Shown: one piece after another, positions 15,576-23,191 of the stretch | How the letters are laid out: each line of letters opens with the position of its first letter | Position numbering within the stretch: position 1 is the first letter of the stretch | Origin: Lachnospiraceae bacterium UBA1753 | Lineage (GTDB): Bacteria; Bacillota; Clostridia; Lachnospirales; Lachnospiraceae | Assembly: GCA_002317595.1 (NCBI GenBank) | Contig: DCHL01000012.1 | Coordinates: 6,617-31,723, forward strand | DNA length: 25,107 bases | Reading direction: 5' to 3' | Notes under the pieces: generated by a model | The model's database searches: none | Seen by the model: the letters and a program-made list of their open reading frames with translations, nothing else | Told to the model about the DNA's origin: nothing | Program-made: the position numbers and the translations under genes

Positions 15576-15599
15576 AGTATACCACAGTTATGGTATACT
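15576..15599. promoter_or_regulatory. Divergent-promoter palindrome AGTATACC-N8-GGTATACT
   Basis: A perfect inverted repeat with 8-bp arms and an 8-nt spacer lies between the minus-strand pair and the plus-strand J-domain operon. Each arm contains TATACT read outward, so the palindrome could carry a -10 box for both directions. On the minus strand a TTGTTT -35 lies 19 nt upstream. On the plus strand the -35 is poor. Plus-strand transcription from this -10 would start about base 15606, at the ATG itself. Its 24-bp symmetric shape is typical of a dimeric repressor site that could control both operons. Confidence 0.6.
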
Positions 15600-15605
15600 T
15601 AAACA

Positions 15606-16436
15606 ATGAAGAATTTCAGATTGCAAAGAAATATACATCTGATAAAAATTAATGAATTTCTGCAGCGGCGGCTCGGGGAGAACGTCCGCATAGTCATGGG
15701 TATCATGTCGCTGCTGCTTGTGTTCTGTGGGCTTGTGGTCGGACTCCTTGGAAGAGGATGGGCAGGGGCCTGGTTTCTTGTGCTTCTCGGTATTGTTTTT
15801 GGGTTTCCGCCCTGCCTTTCATTTCTGATGAACAGCGGTGATGATGCTGGTGAGGAGCCTGCCTCAGAAAAAAGGGTACTTCTTTCTGATGAACCTGAAC
15901 CTGTTCAGACCGGTGGGAAGTCATATAGAATGGGAAGGAGCGAGGATCAGGCCGAGCTTGACAGACAGGCACGACAGTTCGAGGCAATGCTTGAGAAGCA
16001 GCGCCTTAAAAAGGAGCGCGAGGATGAGGCAAGGCGCCGCGCAGCCCAGAAGGAGAAGGAAGAGCGCGAGGCTGCCGTAAAGCGCGAGAGGGAACGCCAG
16101 GAGGCGGAAAAGAAGCGCAGGGAAGAGAAGCAGAAGGCTGAAACGGAAAAGCGCGAGCGCAGGAGAAGGGCTGAGGAAGAGCGAAGACGTGAGCAGGAGA
16201 AGAGAAGGAAAGGTGCCACATCAGGTAATGTGTACAAGGCGCCCGTAGTGAATGGCGACGGAGAATTTTTCACGGGTGTATCGGGAAGAGAGGAACTCAA
16301 GAAGCGCTACAAGGAACTTATCAAGCAGTACCATCCAGATAACGGCGCGGGTGATGTGGAGGCTCTTCAGAGGGTTCAGAGGGAGTACGAGGAATTATCC
16401 TTATTTTTTGAAAAATATGAGAAACATAATTTTTGA
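15606..16436 (+). CDS. Membrane-anchored J-domain protein
   Basis: A 276-aa protein with two hydrophobic helices near the N-terminus (about 28-48 and 52-75), leaving both ends cytoplasmic. A long Glu/Lys/Arg-rich coiled coil follows (about 115-205), then a C-terminal J domain (about 217-268). The J domain has helix II KKRYKELIKQY and the invariant HPD at His243-Asp245, then helix III (EALQRVQREYEEL). It should stimulate a DnaK-type Hsp70 at the membrane. The ATG at 15606 has no ribosome binding site, and a possible -10 box ends 6 nt upstream, which suggests a leaderless mRNA or a different start. The 3' end overlaps the next gene by 20 nt. Its role in this sensory operon is inferred only. Confidence 0.8.
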   Translation: MKNFRLQRNIHLIKINEFLQRRLGENVRIVMGIMSLLLVFCGLVVGLLGRGWAGAWFLVLLGIVFGFPPCLSFLMNSGDDAGEEPASEKRVLLSDEPEPVQTGGKSYRMGRSEDQAELDRQARQFEAMLEKQRLKKEREDEARRRAAQKEKEEREAAVKRERERQEAEKKRREEKQKAETEKRERRRRAEEERRREQEKRRKGATSGNVYKAPVVNGDGEFFTGVSGREELKKRYKELIKQYHPDNGAGDVEALQRVQREYEELSLFFEKYEKHNF

Positions 16437-17775
16437 CAGAGGAAAAATTATAGTGGCGGTCTCTCTTGCTGTAGCGGCGCTTCTGACAGGGTGCGGTGCA
16501 AACAGGAAGAATACTGAACTGGCTGAGAGTGCAAAGGGTCTTGAGGGCAGTGAAATCCGTCTGCTCTATGCCGGTGACTGGATTACAGCCAGTGAGAAAA
16601 GACTGGCGGAGACATTTGAAGCTGAGACTGGCATACATGTGGAGTTTGTGAGAGCGGAATCGGATGGGTATACTGAACTCATTATGGAGAAGCTGAAAAG
16701 TGGGAACTGTGAGGATATTTTCATGCAGCAGTCGGGGCCAGCGCTTGAGCGTACCTACAGGATACAGGACTACGCTCTTGACTTAGCCCAGGAGGAGTGG
16801 GCCGCGTATTATGATTCATTTACTGCAAATCAGACCATAATTGATGATAAGCTCTATGGAATGACCTACTTTGATACGACTACGGATTACTATCTTGTAT
16901 ATAACAGAAAGCTTATGTCTCTTGCCGGTGTTACGGAGGTGCCTAAGGACTGGGACTCTTTCATGGACACATGTGAGATGCTCAAAAATTCAGGCGTGAC
17001 ACCAATCTACGAGCCGATGGCTGATGGCTGGCATCAGACAATGCTATGGGCCGACATGGGGCAGGTCTTTGAGGTGCTACGGCCAGGGATTACAGTGAAG
17101 CTTAAGAACAATATGAAGACCTTTGCGGGGGATGTATATATGCAGCAGGCAATGTATGAGCTTAAGTCGCTTGCAGATGGAGGTTACTTTGGTGATTCAT
17201 TCCTTGAGGACACCTATGCAGAGGCACCAGCTGCGCTTGCATCAGGGGAATATGCGATGTGCATGATGAAACCTGGAAAGATTGCCGAAATAGTAGCTGA
17301 CGACCTGAACCAGAATTATTCGGAATCTGACTTCGGACTGATGCTTCTGCCCCTGTGTGATAATCAGACACTTAATATTCATCCTTCGGGGCCGACGAGG
17401 TTTATTTATAAGGGTACCGGGAATGAGGCGGCTGCCCGCCTGTATCTGTCATTTCTGGCGAATCCTGAGAGCATTCAGTATATGATAGATAACGAGGCGT
17501 CAATTGAGAATCTGCCCTTTGATGCAGGTCAGACTCCGGCCTACAGTCCTGCAACTGCTGTATTCCTCAGCGGATTTTCTGATGAGAACTCAGGAATGGT
17601 ACTTCAGGACAGTGTCGTGTATTTAAATGAGCAGTGGGATGCCATAGCAGCTGATATGGCACATATGTTTAGTGGGAAAATGAAACCTGAAGAGGTTCTA
17701 AAAAGGATAGATGAGAGGCGGAGCCAGATTGCAGCAGAGGTTTCTGATGTGAACTGGACCGTGAAGGGAGAGTAA
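16417..17775 (+). CDS. Extracellular solute-binding lipoprotein, family 1 (sugar-type)
   Basis: A 452-aa substrate-binding protein of the MalE-like family 1. The chosen start, ATG 16417, gives a clean lipoprotein signal (MRNIIFDRGKII, hydrophobic core, lipobox LTGC with Cys26). A longer in-frame extension to 16252 has no signal character. Family features include LYAGDWI, LAETFEAETGIHVEFV, the YDSFTANQTIIDDKLYGMTY region, and the C-terminal VLKRIDERRSQIA helix. No permease or ATPase gene is near. The gene overlaps the J-domain gene by 20 nt and its TAA directly abuts the ATG of the 7TM-GGDEF-EAL gene. A role as the ligand-binding subunit of that receptor is inferred. A strong ribosome binding site is not evident, so coupling is likely. 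Confidence 0.88.
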   Translation: MRNIIFDRGKIIVAVSLAVAALLTGCGANRKNTELAESAKGLEGSEIRLLYAGDWITASEKRLAETFEAETGIHVEFVRAESDGYTELIMEKLKSGNCEDIFMQQSGPALERTYRIQDYALDLAQEEWAAYYDSFTANQTIIDDKLYGMTYFDTTTDYYLVYNRKLMSLAGVTEVPKDWDSFMDTCEMLKNSGVTPIYEPMADGWHQTMLWADMGQVFEVLRPGITVKLKNNMKTFAGDVYMQQAMYELKSLADGGYFGDSFLEDTYAEAPAALASGEYAMCMMKPGKIAEIVADDLNQNYSESDFGLMLLPLCDNQTLNIHPSGPTRFIYKGTGNEAAARLYLSFLANPESIQYMIDNEASIENLPFDAGQTPAYSPATAVFLSGFSDENSGMVLQDSVVYLNEQWDAIAADMAHMFSGKMKPEEVLKRIDERRSQIAAEVSDVNWTVKGE

Positions 17776-20070
17776 ATGAGAGCTGCTTTCATTGTTGCAT
17801 ATGTTGCACTGTTTGTGCTGAATGTATGTATTCTTAAACGCACATATTCAAAAAAGAATATCCATCTTTTTCACACATTCGGCCTTCTGATAATTACATC
17901 GAGTATAATGATGGCATCAGATGTTTTTATCATGTGTTCATCCGCAAGAAGTGCGGCCTTTGCAGCATTTACCGTGTACTATATTTCTTTTTCATGGCTG
18001 TTTTTCGCGCTGGTAAGATTTGGACAGATTTATTCGGGTAGTAATGTGGATTATGTTCATGCCTATAGGAATATCTTTTTCTGGATCATTCTCGCGTCGA
18101 ATGTGGCAGTAGTTGTGAATTATTTCCATCACTATATTTTCAGTATCACGCACACCGAGTGGATGGGACATAGCTGCTGGGTAGTATACCAGTACTATCC
18201 CTTCTATGTGTATCTGGCGGTGTTTTACATCATGCTGCTTTACACAGTTGTGGTCCAGATTAAGGATGGTCTCAGCTCAGCAAGAATATTCCTGGTAAAG
18301 TACATTGGAACAGTGGTTGTTATTATAGTGGCGGCATTGTTTTACTCGATAGGTATTTTTTCTGGAACACCCATATTCCTGGCTTCAGCAGTAATATCGC
18401 TGAGCAGTGCCCTGATTATCTATATGTCGGTTGTCTATGCGCCCTCACGGCTGGTGCACAGTGCGCTTGTATTCATTGCCGACAAGCTGAATGATGGTGT
18501 TGTTCTGTTTGATGACAGTCACCAGCTTCAGTTCTGTACAGATTCCTTTCTTGAGTCACTGGATATGACATCTGAGGAATTCCCGCATACGGAAGAGGAG
18601 TTCATCAGGCTTCTGATGGATGAGCATGAGGATTCAACGGGTCTTGCCGGATATCAGCGCGAGGTGATAAAGGACGGAGATGCCAGGTATTATGAGATAA
18701 AAAATAAGCCGCTTATGGACCGGGCCCATACGGTGGGTGCGGTGTACTGGCTGGTTGACACAACGGATGCGGTAAAAAGTTACTCTGAGATGGAGTTCAA
18801 GGCGAATTTCGATGAGCTCACAAATGTGTACAACGAGCGCCACTTCATCGAGAAGGCGGAGGAACTTTTATCTGCAAGACCTGATACTGATTATGTGATG
18901 CTCTGCACTGACATTGACGGATTCAAACTGTTTGAGGAACGGTTTGGACATAAGCAGTCCATAGAGCTTCTTCAGTCCATGGCCAAGGCTCTTAGATACT
19001 TCTTCGCGGGCATGAAAAATGTGGTCTATGGAAGAATTAACGCCGACAACTTTGCAATTCTGGTTCCTGAAAAGGGACTTGAGGAGCACGAGTTTGAGAT
19101 GATAATGGCAATGGACAACGTGACCATGGAATTCTGTACTGCATTTTACATTCTTCATATGGTGATGGGTGCATACAGGATATATGACAGGTCCGTTGAT
19201 GTCAGGACCATGATCAACAGGGCTATGATGGCAGGCAGCACTGCTAAGGGTAAGTATGACAAGCAGCTTGTGTGGTACGATGAGAAATCCCAGGAGATAC
19301 TTTTCAGGGAAGCAAGGTACAATGCAGAGCTGTCGGATGCCATTGAGAACGGACAGATCAAGATGTTCCTCCAGCCGCAGGTTGATGAAAGCGGCAAGGT
19401 AGTGGGAGCAGAGGCACTGGTCAGATGGCTCCATCCTGAGGAAGGGCTTATACCGCCTGGACGTTTCATTCCCTGTTTTGAGCAGAATGGGAAAATCACA
19501 GAGCTTGATATACACATCTGGAGACAGGCCTGTGCGAAGCTTCGCGACTGGAAGCGTATGGGCAGGGAGGATATGTATATTTCCGTCAATATTTCTGCCA
19601 GGGATATCTATGCATTTAATGTCTTTGAGATATTTGCTGAGATGGTGGCAAGGTATGACATTTCGCCTTCGAGCCTTAAGCTTGAGATAACAGAGTCCGC
19701 ATTTGCAGAGGATATGGAACAGCATGTTGCCCTCATCAACAAGCTGCAGAAGTTTGGTTTTGCTGTTGAGATGGATGATTTTGGAAGTGCGTATTCTTCC
19801 TTCAATATGCTGAAGGACATCTGTGTGGACGTGCTGAAGATTGATATGAAATTCCTTGCTGATACGGATAATATTGAACGCTCACGGACAATACTTGAGA
19901 GTATTGTCAATCTTGCCAAGGAACTTAAGATGTCCACTGTGGCAGAGGGCGTTGAGACGAAGGGACAGTTTGAATTCCTGAAGGCAGCGGGCTGCGAAAT
20001 ATATCAGGGATATTACTTCGCAAAACCGATGCCTGTCATGGAATTTGAAGAGAAATACATTAGTGATTAA
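17776..20070 (+). CDS. 7TM receptor with PAS-like, degenerate GGDEF and EAL domains (c-di-GMP phosphodiesterase)
   Basis: A 764-aa inner-membrane signalling protein. Seven hydrophobic helices fill about residues 3-220 (histidine-kinase-7TM type). A PAS-like domain (about 225-335) precedes a GGDEF domain (from about 342, FDELTNVYNERHF). Its signature is degenerate, NADNF at about 422-426 in place of GGDEF, so cyclase activity is unlikely, though GTP binding may remain. The EAL domain looks active: Glu546 of EALVRW, the Asn in SVNIS, the Glu in EITES, Asp667/Asp668 in DDFGSAYSS, Lys688 in LKID and Glu724 in AEGVET. It should hydrolyse c-di-GMP to pGpG. It starts right after the solute-binding lipoprotein stop, with zero spacing, suggesting ligand-controlled activity. 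Confidence 0.9.
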   Translation: MRAAFIVAYVALFVLNVCILKRTYSKKNIHLFHTFGLLIITSSIMMASDVFIMCSSARSAAFAAFTVYYISFSWLFFALVRFGQIYSGSNVDYVHAYRNIFFWIILASNVAVVVNYFHHYIFSITHTEWMGHSCWVVYQYYPFYVYLAVFYIMLLYTVVVQIKDGLSSARIFLVKYIGTVVVIIVAALFYSIGIFSGTPIFLASAVISLSSALIIYMSVVYAPSRLVHSALVFIADKLNDGVVLFDDSHQLQFCTDSFLESLDMTSEEFPHTEEEFIRLLMDEHEDSTGLAGYQREVIKDGDARYYEIKNKPLMDRAHTVGAVYWLVDTTDAVKSYSEMEFKANFDELTNVYNERHFIEKAEELLSARPDTDYVMLCTDIDGFKLFEERFGHKQSIELLQSMAKALRYFFAGMKNVVYGRINADNFAILVPEKGLEEHEFEMIMAMDNVTMEFCTAFYILHMVMGAYRIYDRSVDVRTMINRAMMAGSTAKGKYDKQLVWYDEKSQEILFREARYNAELSDAIENGQIKMFLQPQVDESGKVVGAEALVRWLHPEEGLIPPGRFIPCFEQNGKITELDIHIWRQACAKLRDWKRMGREDMYISVNISARDIYAFNVFEIFAEMVARYDISPSSLKLEITESAFAEDMEQHVALINKLQKFGFAVEMDDFGSAYSSFNMLKDICVDVLKIDMKFLADTDNIERSRTILESIVNLAKELKMSTVAEGVETKGQFEFLKAAGCEIYQGYYFAKPMPVMEFEEKYISD

Positions 20071-20088
20071 AAGTAATACATAGCATTG

Positions 20089-20111
20089 GAATGACATTCA
20101 TGGTGTCATTC
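20089..20111. terminator. Hairpin between convergent genes (possible bidirectional terminator)
   Basis: GAATGACA (20089-20096) and TGTCATTC (20104-20111) are perfect 8-bp arms around a 7-nt loop. They lie between the stops of the EAL gene (plus) and fcl (minus). Neither side has a long T-run, so termination would be weak or use another factor. Confidence 0.5.
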
Positions 20112-20121
20112 GTGAGTATGC

Positions 20122-21051
20122 TCATGAGAGGGAATTTACGTAATCCCGGTAGGTTTTCTCGATTCCTTCGCGAAGAGCAGTTGAACCCTTCCAGCCAAGG
20201 CTTTCAGCCTTTGATACATCAAGAAGCTTTCTTGGGGTTCCGTTAGGCTTTGATGTATCCCACAGAATATCGCCTTTGTATCCTACAATGTCGGCTACCA
20301 GCTCGGTCAAGTCCTTGATTGTGATTTCCTTGCCGGTGCCGGCATTTACTGTCTCATTTCCGCTATATTTTTCCATCATAAGTACGCAGAGTTCGGCGAG
20401 GTCGTCTACATAGAGGAATTCACGTAAGGGTGATCCGTCTCCCCAGCATGTGACTGAAGGAGCGTCAGATACCTTTGCCTTGTGGAAGCGTCTGATCAGT
20501 GCGGGCAGTACATGGCTGTTCTCAGGGTCGTAGTTGTCGCCAGGTCCGTAAAGATTGGTGGGCATCACGCTTATATAGTCAGTTCCATACTGCTTGTTAA
20601 GGTACTCGCAGTACTTGAGACCTGAAATCTTGGCGAGGGCATAAGCCTCGTTGGTGGGCTCTAACGCAGAAGTGAGGAGAACATCCTCCTTCATGGGCTG
20701 CGGTGCCATCTTGGGATAGATGCAGGATGAACCTAAGAATTCAAGCTTTTTGCAGCCGTTCATGAAGGCTGCGTTAATTACATTCATTTCAAGCATCATA
20801 TTTTCATACATGAAATCTGCAGGGTGTGCAGAGTTGGCCATTATTCCACCGACCTTTGCTGCGGCAAGGAATACGTATTCGGGCTTGTGCTCCTTGAAGA
20901 AGGCATCGACGTCCCTCTGGTTGCAGAGGTCGAGCTCTGCGTGGGTGCGGAAGAGTATATTATCATAGCCGAGCGCCCTGAGTCTTCTGACGATGGCTGA
21001 ACCGACCATTCCGCGGTGTCCTGCAACATATATTTTAGATTCCTTATTCAT
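20122..21051 (-). CDS. fcl: GDP-L-fucose synthase
   Basis: Converts GDP-4-keto-6-deoxy-D-mannose to GDP-L-fucose by epimerisation and NADPH reduction, the step after GMD. The 309-aa short-chain dehydrogenase has the Gly motif GHRGMVG (11-17), the catalytic SSC at 108-110, and Tyr137-x3-Lys141 (YALAK). The family stretches NLYGPGDNYDPENSHVLPALI and GDGSPLREFLYVDDLA follow. The start codon shares one base with the gmd stop (TAATG), so translation is coupled. The product would feed fucosylation of a surface polysaccharide or glycoconjugate. No glycosyltransferase is present in the window. Confidence 0.97.
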   Translation of the reverse strand: MNKESKIYVAGHRGMVGSAIVRRLRALGYDNILFRTHAELDLCNQRDVDAFFKEHKPEYVFLAAAKVGGIMANSAHPADFMYENMMLEMNVINAAFMNGCKKLEFLGSSCIYPKMAPQPMKEDVLLTSALEPTNEAYALAKISGLKYCEYLNKQYGTDYISVMPTNLYGPGDNYDPENSHVLPALIRRFHKAKVSDAPSVTCWGDGSPLREFLYVDDLAELCVLMMEKYSGNETVNAGTGKEITIKDLTELVADIVGYKGDILWDTSKPNGTPRKLLDVSKAESLGWKGSTALREGIEKTYRDYVNSLS

Positions 21052-22166
21052 TATTTCACGATTCCCTTCTCGAGGTATTCCTGCAGATTGAGCTTTACAT
21101 GCTCTTCAACTCGCTCAACTGCTACCTTCGCCATATCATGCTCCACCATTATTTTTACCAGCTGCTCAAAGCTTGTCTTGGTGGGGTTCCATCCAAGTTC
21201 TGTCTTTGCCTTAGTGGGGTCACCAAGGAGGTTGACTACGTCAGTCGGTCGGTAGAAATCAGGGCTGACTTCAACGAGTACGTGGCCTGTTGCCTTATCT
21301 ATTCCCTTTTCGTCCATTCCTTCGCCGACGAACTCAAGCTCGATGCCTGCGTGATGGAAGGCAAGTGTACAGAACTCTCTTACAGAGTGCTGCACGCCAG
21401 TGGCGATTACGAAATCCTCAGGCTTTTCATTCTGAAGTATCAGCCACATGCACTCAACATAGTCACGTGCATATCCCCAGTCCCTGAGAGAAGAGAGGTT
21501 GCCAAGCTTAAGGGTGTCCTGCTTGCCCTGGGCAATTCGTGCTGCAGCAAGAGTGATTTTTCTTGTTACGAAGGTCTCACCCCTGCGCTCGCTCTCGTGG
21601 TTGAAGAGGATTCCTGAACAGCAGAACATATTGTAGGCTTCCCTGTATTCCTTTACAATCCAGTAACCATATAATTTTGCAACTGCATATGGGCTGTAGG
21701 GGTGGAAGGGTGTGTTCTCGTTCTGGGGAACCTGCTCGACCTTTCCATACAGCTCGCTGGTTGATGCCTGATATATGCGGCAGGTCTCGGCAAGGCCGCA
21801 GATTCGTACTGCCTCAAGAACCCTAAGCACACCTGTTGCATCTACATCGGCAGTGTACTCGGGCTCGTCGAAGGATACCTGTACATGGCTCTGTGCTGCG
21901 AGGTTATATATCTCATCAGGCCTTACTGAACCGATGACGGAGAGGAGAGACATTGAATCCCCAAGGTCTGCATAGTGAAGATGGAACTTGTCGTGACCTT
22001 CAAGATGAGCAATCCTCTCTCTGAGATCCACCGATGATCTTCTGATTATTCCGTGTACATCGTAGCCCTTCTCAAGAAGGAATTCTGCAAGGTATGACCC
22101 GTCCTGGCCAGTTACACCAGTGATGAGTGCTGTTTTATGTAAACTTGATTTTTCGCTTGTTGACAT
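21051..22166 (-). CDS. gmd: GDP-mannose 4,6-dehydratase
   Basis: Makes GDP-4-keto-6-deoxy-D-mannose from GDP-D-mannose, the first step to GDP-L-fucose. The 371-aa extended short-chain dehydrogenase has the NADP-binding GVTGQDGSYL (17-26) and RRSS typical of GMD. The catalytic set is Thr136, Glu138, Tyr160 and Lys164 (YSPYAVAK). The HESERRGETFVTRKIT stretch is diagnostic of the family. An AAGGAGAA site sits just before the ATG. It is the first gene of a two-gene unit with fcl and diverges from the AraC-type regulator across 158 nt, which makes that regulator a candidate controller. Confidence 0.97.
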   Translation of the reverse strand: MSTSEKSSLHKTALITGVTGQDGSYLAEFLLEKGYDVHGIIRRSSVDLRERIAHLEGHDKFHLHYADLGDSMSLLSVIGSVRPDEIYNLAAQSHVQVSFDEPEYTADVDATGVLRVLEAVRICGLAETCRIYQASTSELYGKVEQVPQNENTPFHPYSPYAVAKLYGYWIVKEYREAYNMFCCSGILFNHESERRGETFVTRKITLAAARIAQGKQDTLKLGNLSSLRDWGYARDYVECMWLILQNEKPEDFVIATGVQHSVREFCTLAFHHAGIELEFVGEGMDEKGIDKATGHVLVEVSPDFYRPTDVVNLLGDPTKAKTELGWNPTKTSFEQLVKIMVEHDMAKVAVERVEEHVKLNLQEYLEKGIVK

Positions 22167-22256
22167 TTCGTTCTCCTTTGTAATTGATGATGAAATCAGT
22201 ATATTATCCGTGTTTAGGAGAATAAATAGCAGATGTTGGCGAGAATTTGCACAATA

Positions 22257-22286
22257 TTGACTTGTGGTGTATTATTGGAGTATGAA
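22257..22286 (+). promoter_or_regulatory. Possible promoter of the AraC-type gene
   Basis: TTGACT (22257-22262) and TATGAA (22281-22286), 18 nt apart, lie 39 nt before the ATG in the 158-nt gap shared with gmd. On the minus strand a TATACT at 22203-22198 could be the gmd -10, but its -35 is poor. I see no clear operator in the gap. Confidence 0.45.
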
Positions 22287-22324
22287 GCACCTGAAACCCT
22301 ATTTTCTTTGATTTAGGAGGTTAT

Positions 22325-23191
22325 ATGCCGATAAACAATGCCCTGTTTCATGACGGATTTGAGAGTTCGAGCCGTGTAATTTACACTCCCTCACAGTTTG
22401 CGAGGCAGTATCTTATGTACCTGCAGGAGGCGGGAACGCTTCAGGCAGAAAAACCCCATGTGAGCAGCAGGTCAAACCTGTCTTCATACCTGTTTTTTGT
22501 CGTTGAATCGGGTTCTGGTGCCCTCTGGTATGATGGGGTGAGGTATGACTTAGGTCCTGGGGACTGTGTCTTTATCGACTGCAGGAAACAGTATTACCAT
22601 GAGGCGTCTGCTGATCTGTGGAAACTCTGCTGGGTACATTTCAACGGTCTTGCGATGCAGGGAATATATGATAAGTACATAGAAAGAGGTGGTCTGTGCT
22701 GTTTCCATCCAAAAAGCAGGGAGCGATTCGTGGCAGTTGCCAGGCAGATACACAGGCTTGCCATGGGAAGCGACCACATCAGAGATATGAGGATAAATGA
22801 GAATCTATGTATACTGACCACGCTCCTCATGGAGGAGAGCTGGCATCCCGAGAGGGAGAAGAGTGACAGAGGCAGGAAGAATATATCCGAAATCAGAAGC
22901 TATATTGATGAGCATTTTGCGGAAAAAATCAGCCTTGAGTCCCTGGCAGAGCAGTTCTTCATAAATAAATACTATCTGTCCAGGCTGTTTAAGAGCCAGT
23001 ATGGTATGTCAGTTGGGAGTTATATTACGGAAGTGAGAATAACCGCGGCAAAGAGAAAACTGAGATTTTCCTCTGAAAGCATCGAGAGCATAGGCCTCTC
23101 GTGCGGCCTATGCTCTCTGTATTATTTTTCACGGATATTCAAAAAGGTGGAGCAGGTGAGCCCCAGTGAGTACAGGAAGAAGTGGGAGTGA
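22325..23191 (+). CDS. AraC-family transcriptional regulator
   Basis: A 288-aa one-component regulator. The N-terminal half (about 40-150) is a cupin-type ligand domain (LFFVVESGSGALWYDGVRYDL and DCVFIDCRKQYYHEA are typical strands). The C-terminal 100 residues hold two helix-turn-helix motifs (ISLESLAEQFFINKYYLSRL and IESIGLSCGLCSLYYFSRIF) and the usual SPSEYRKKW end. Such regulators often respond to sugars in Firmicutes. The start follows an ideal TTAGGAGG site. It is divergent from gmd-fcl, and its TGA abuts the stop of the minus-strand HDOD gene with no base between. The second HTH contains two cysteines (SCGLCS), a small oddity. Confidence 0.92.
   Translation: MPINNALFHDGFESSSRVIYTPSQFARQYLMYLQEAGTLQAEKPHVSSRSNLSSYLFFVVESGSGALWYDGVRYDLGPGDCVFIDCRKQYYHEASADLWKLCWVHFNGLAMQGIYDKYIERGGLCCFHPKSRERFVAVARQIHRLAMGSDHIRDMRINENLCILTTLLMEESWHPEREKSDRGRKNISEIRSYIDEHFAEKISLESLAEQFFINKYYLSRLFKSQYGMSVGSYITEVRITAAKRKLRFSSESIESIGLSCGLCSLYYFSRIFKKVEQVSPSEYRKKWE

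Noticed and set aside
16252..16416. Longer N-terminus for the solute-binding protein
   Set aside because: The extra 55 residues overlap the J domain in another frame and would bury the lipoprotein signal, which begins cleanly at ATG 16417.
18183..18197. Second copy of the AGTATACC half-site inside the 7TM-EAL gene
   Set aside because: A single half-site in coding sequence with no matching inverted arm at the right spacing.
18868..19725. 285-codon minus-strand open frame inside the GGDEF-EAL gene
   Set aside because: Antisense shadow of a clearly coding region; Leu/His/Cys-rich composition and no recognisable motif or ribosome binding site.
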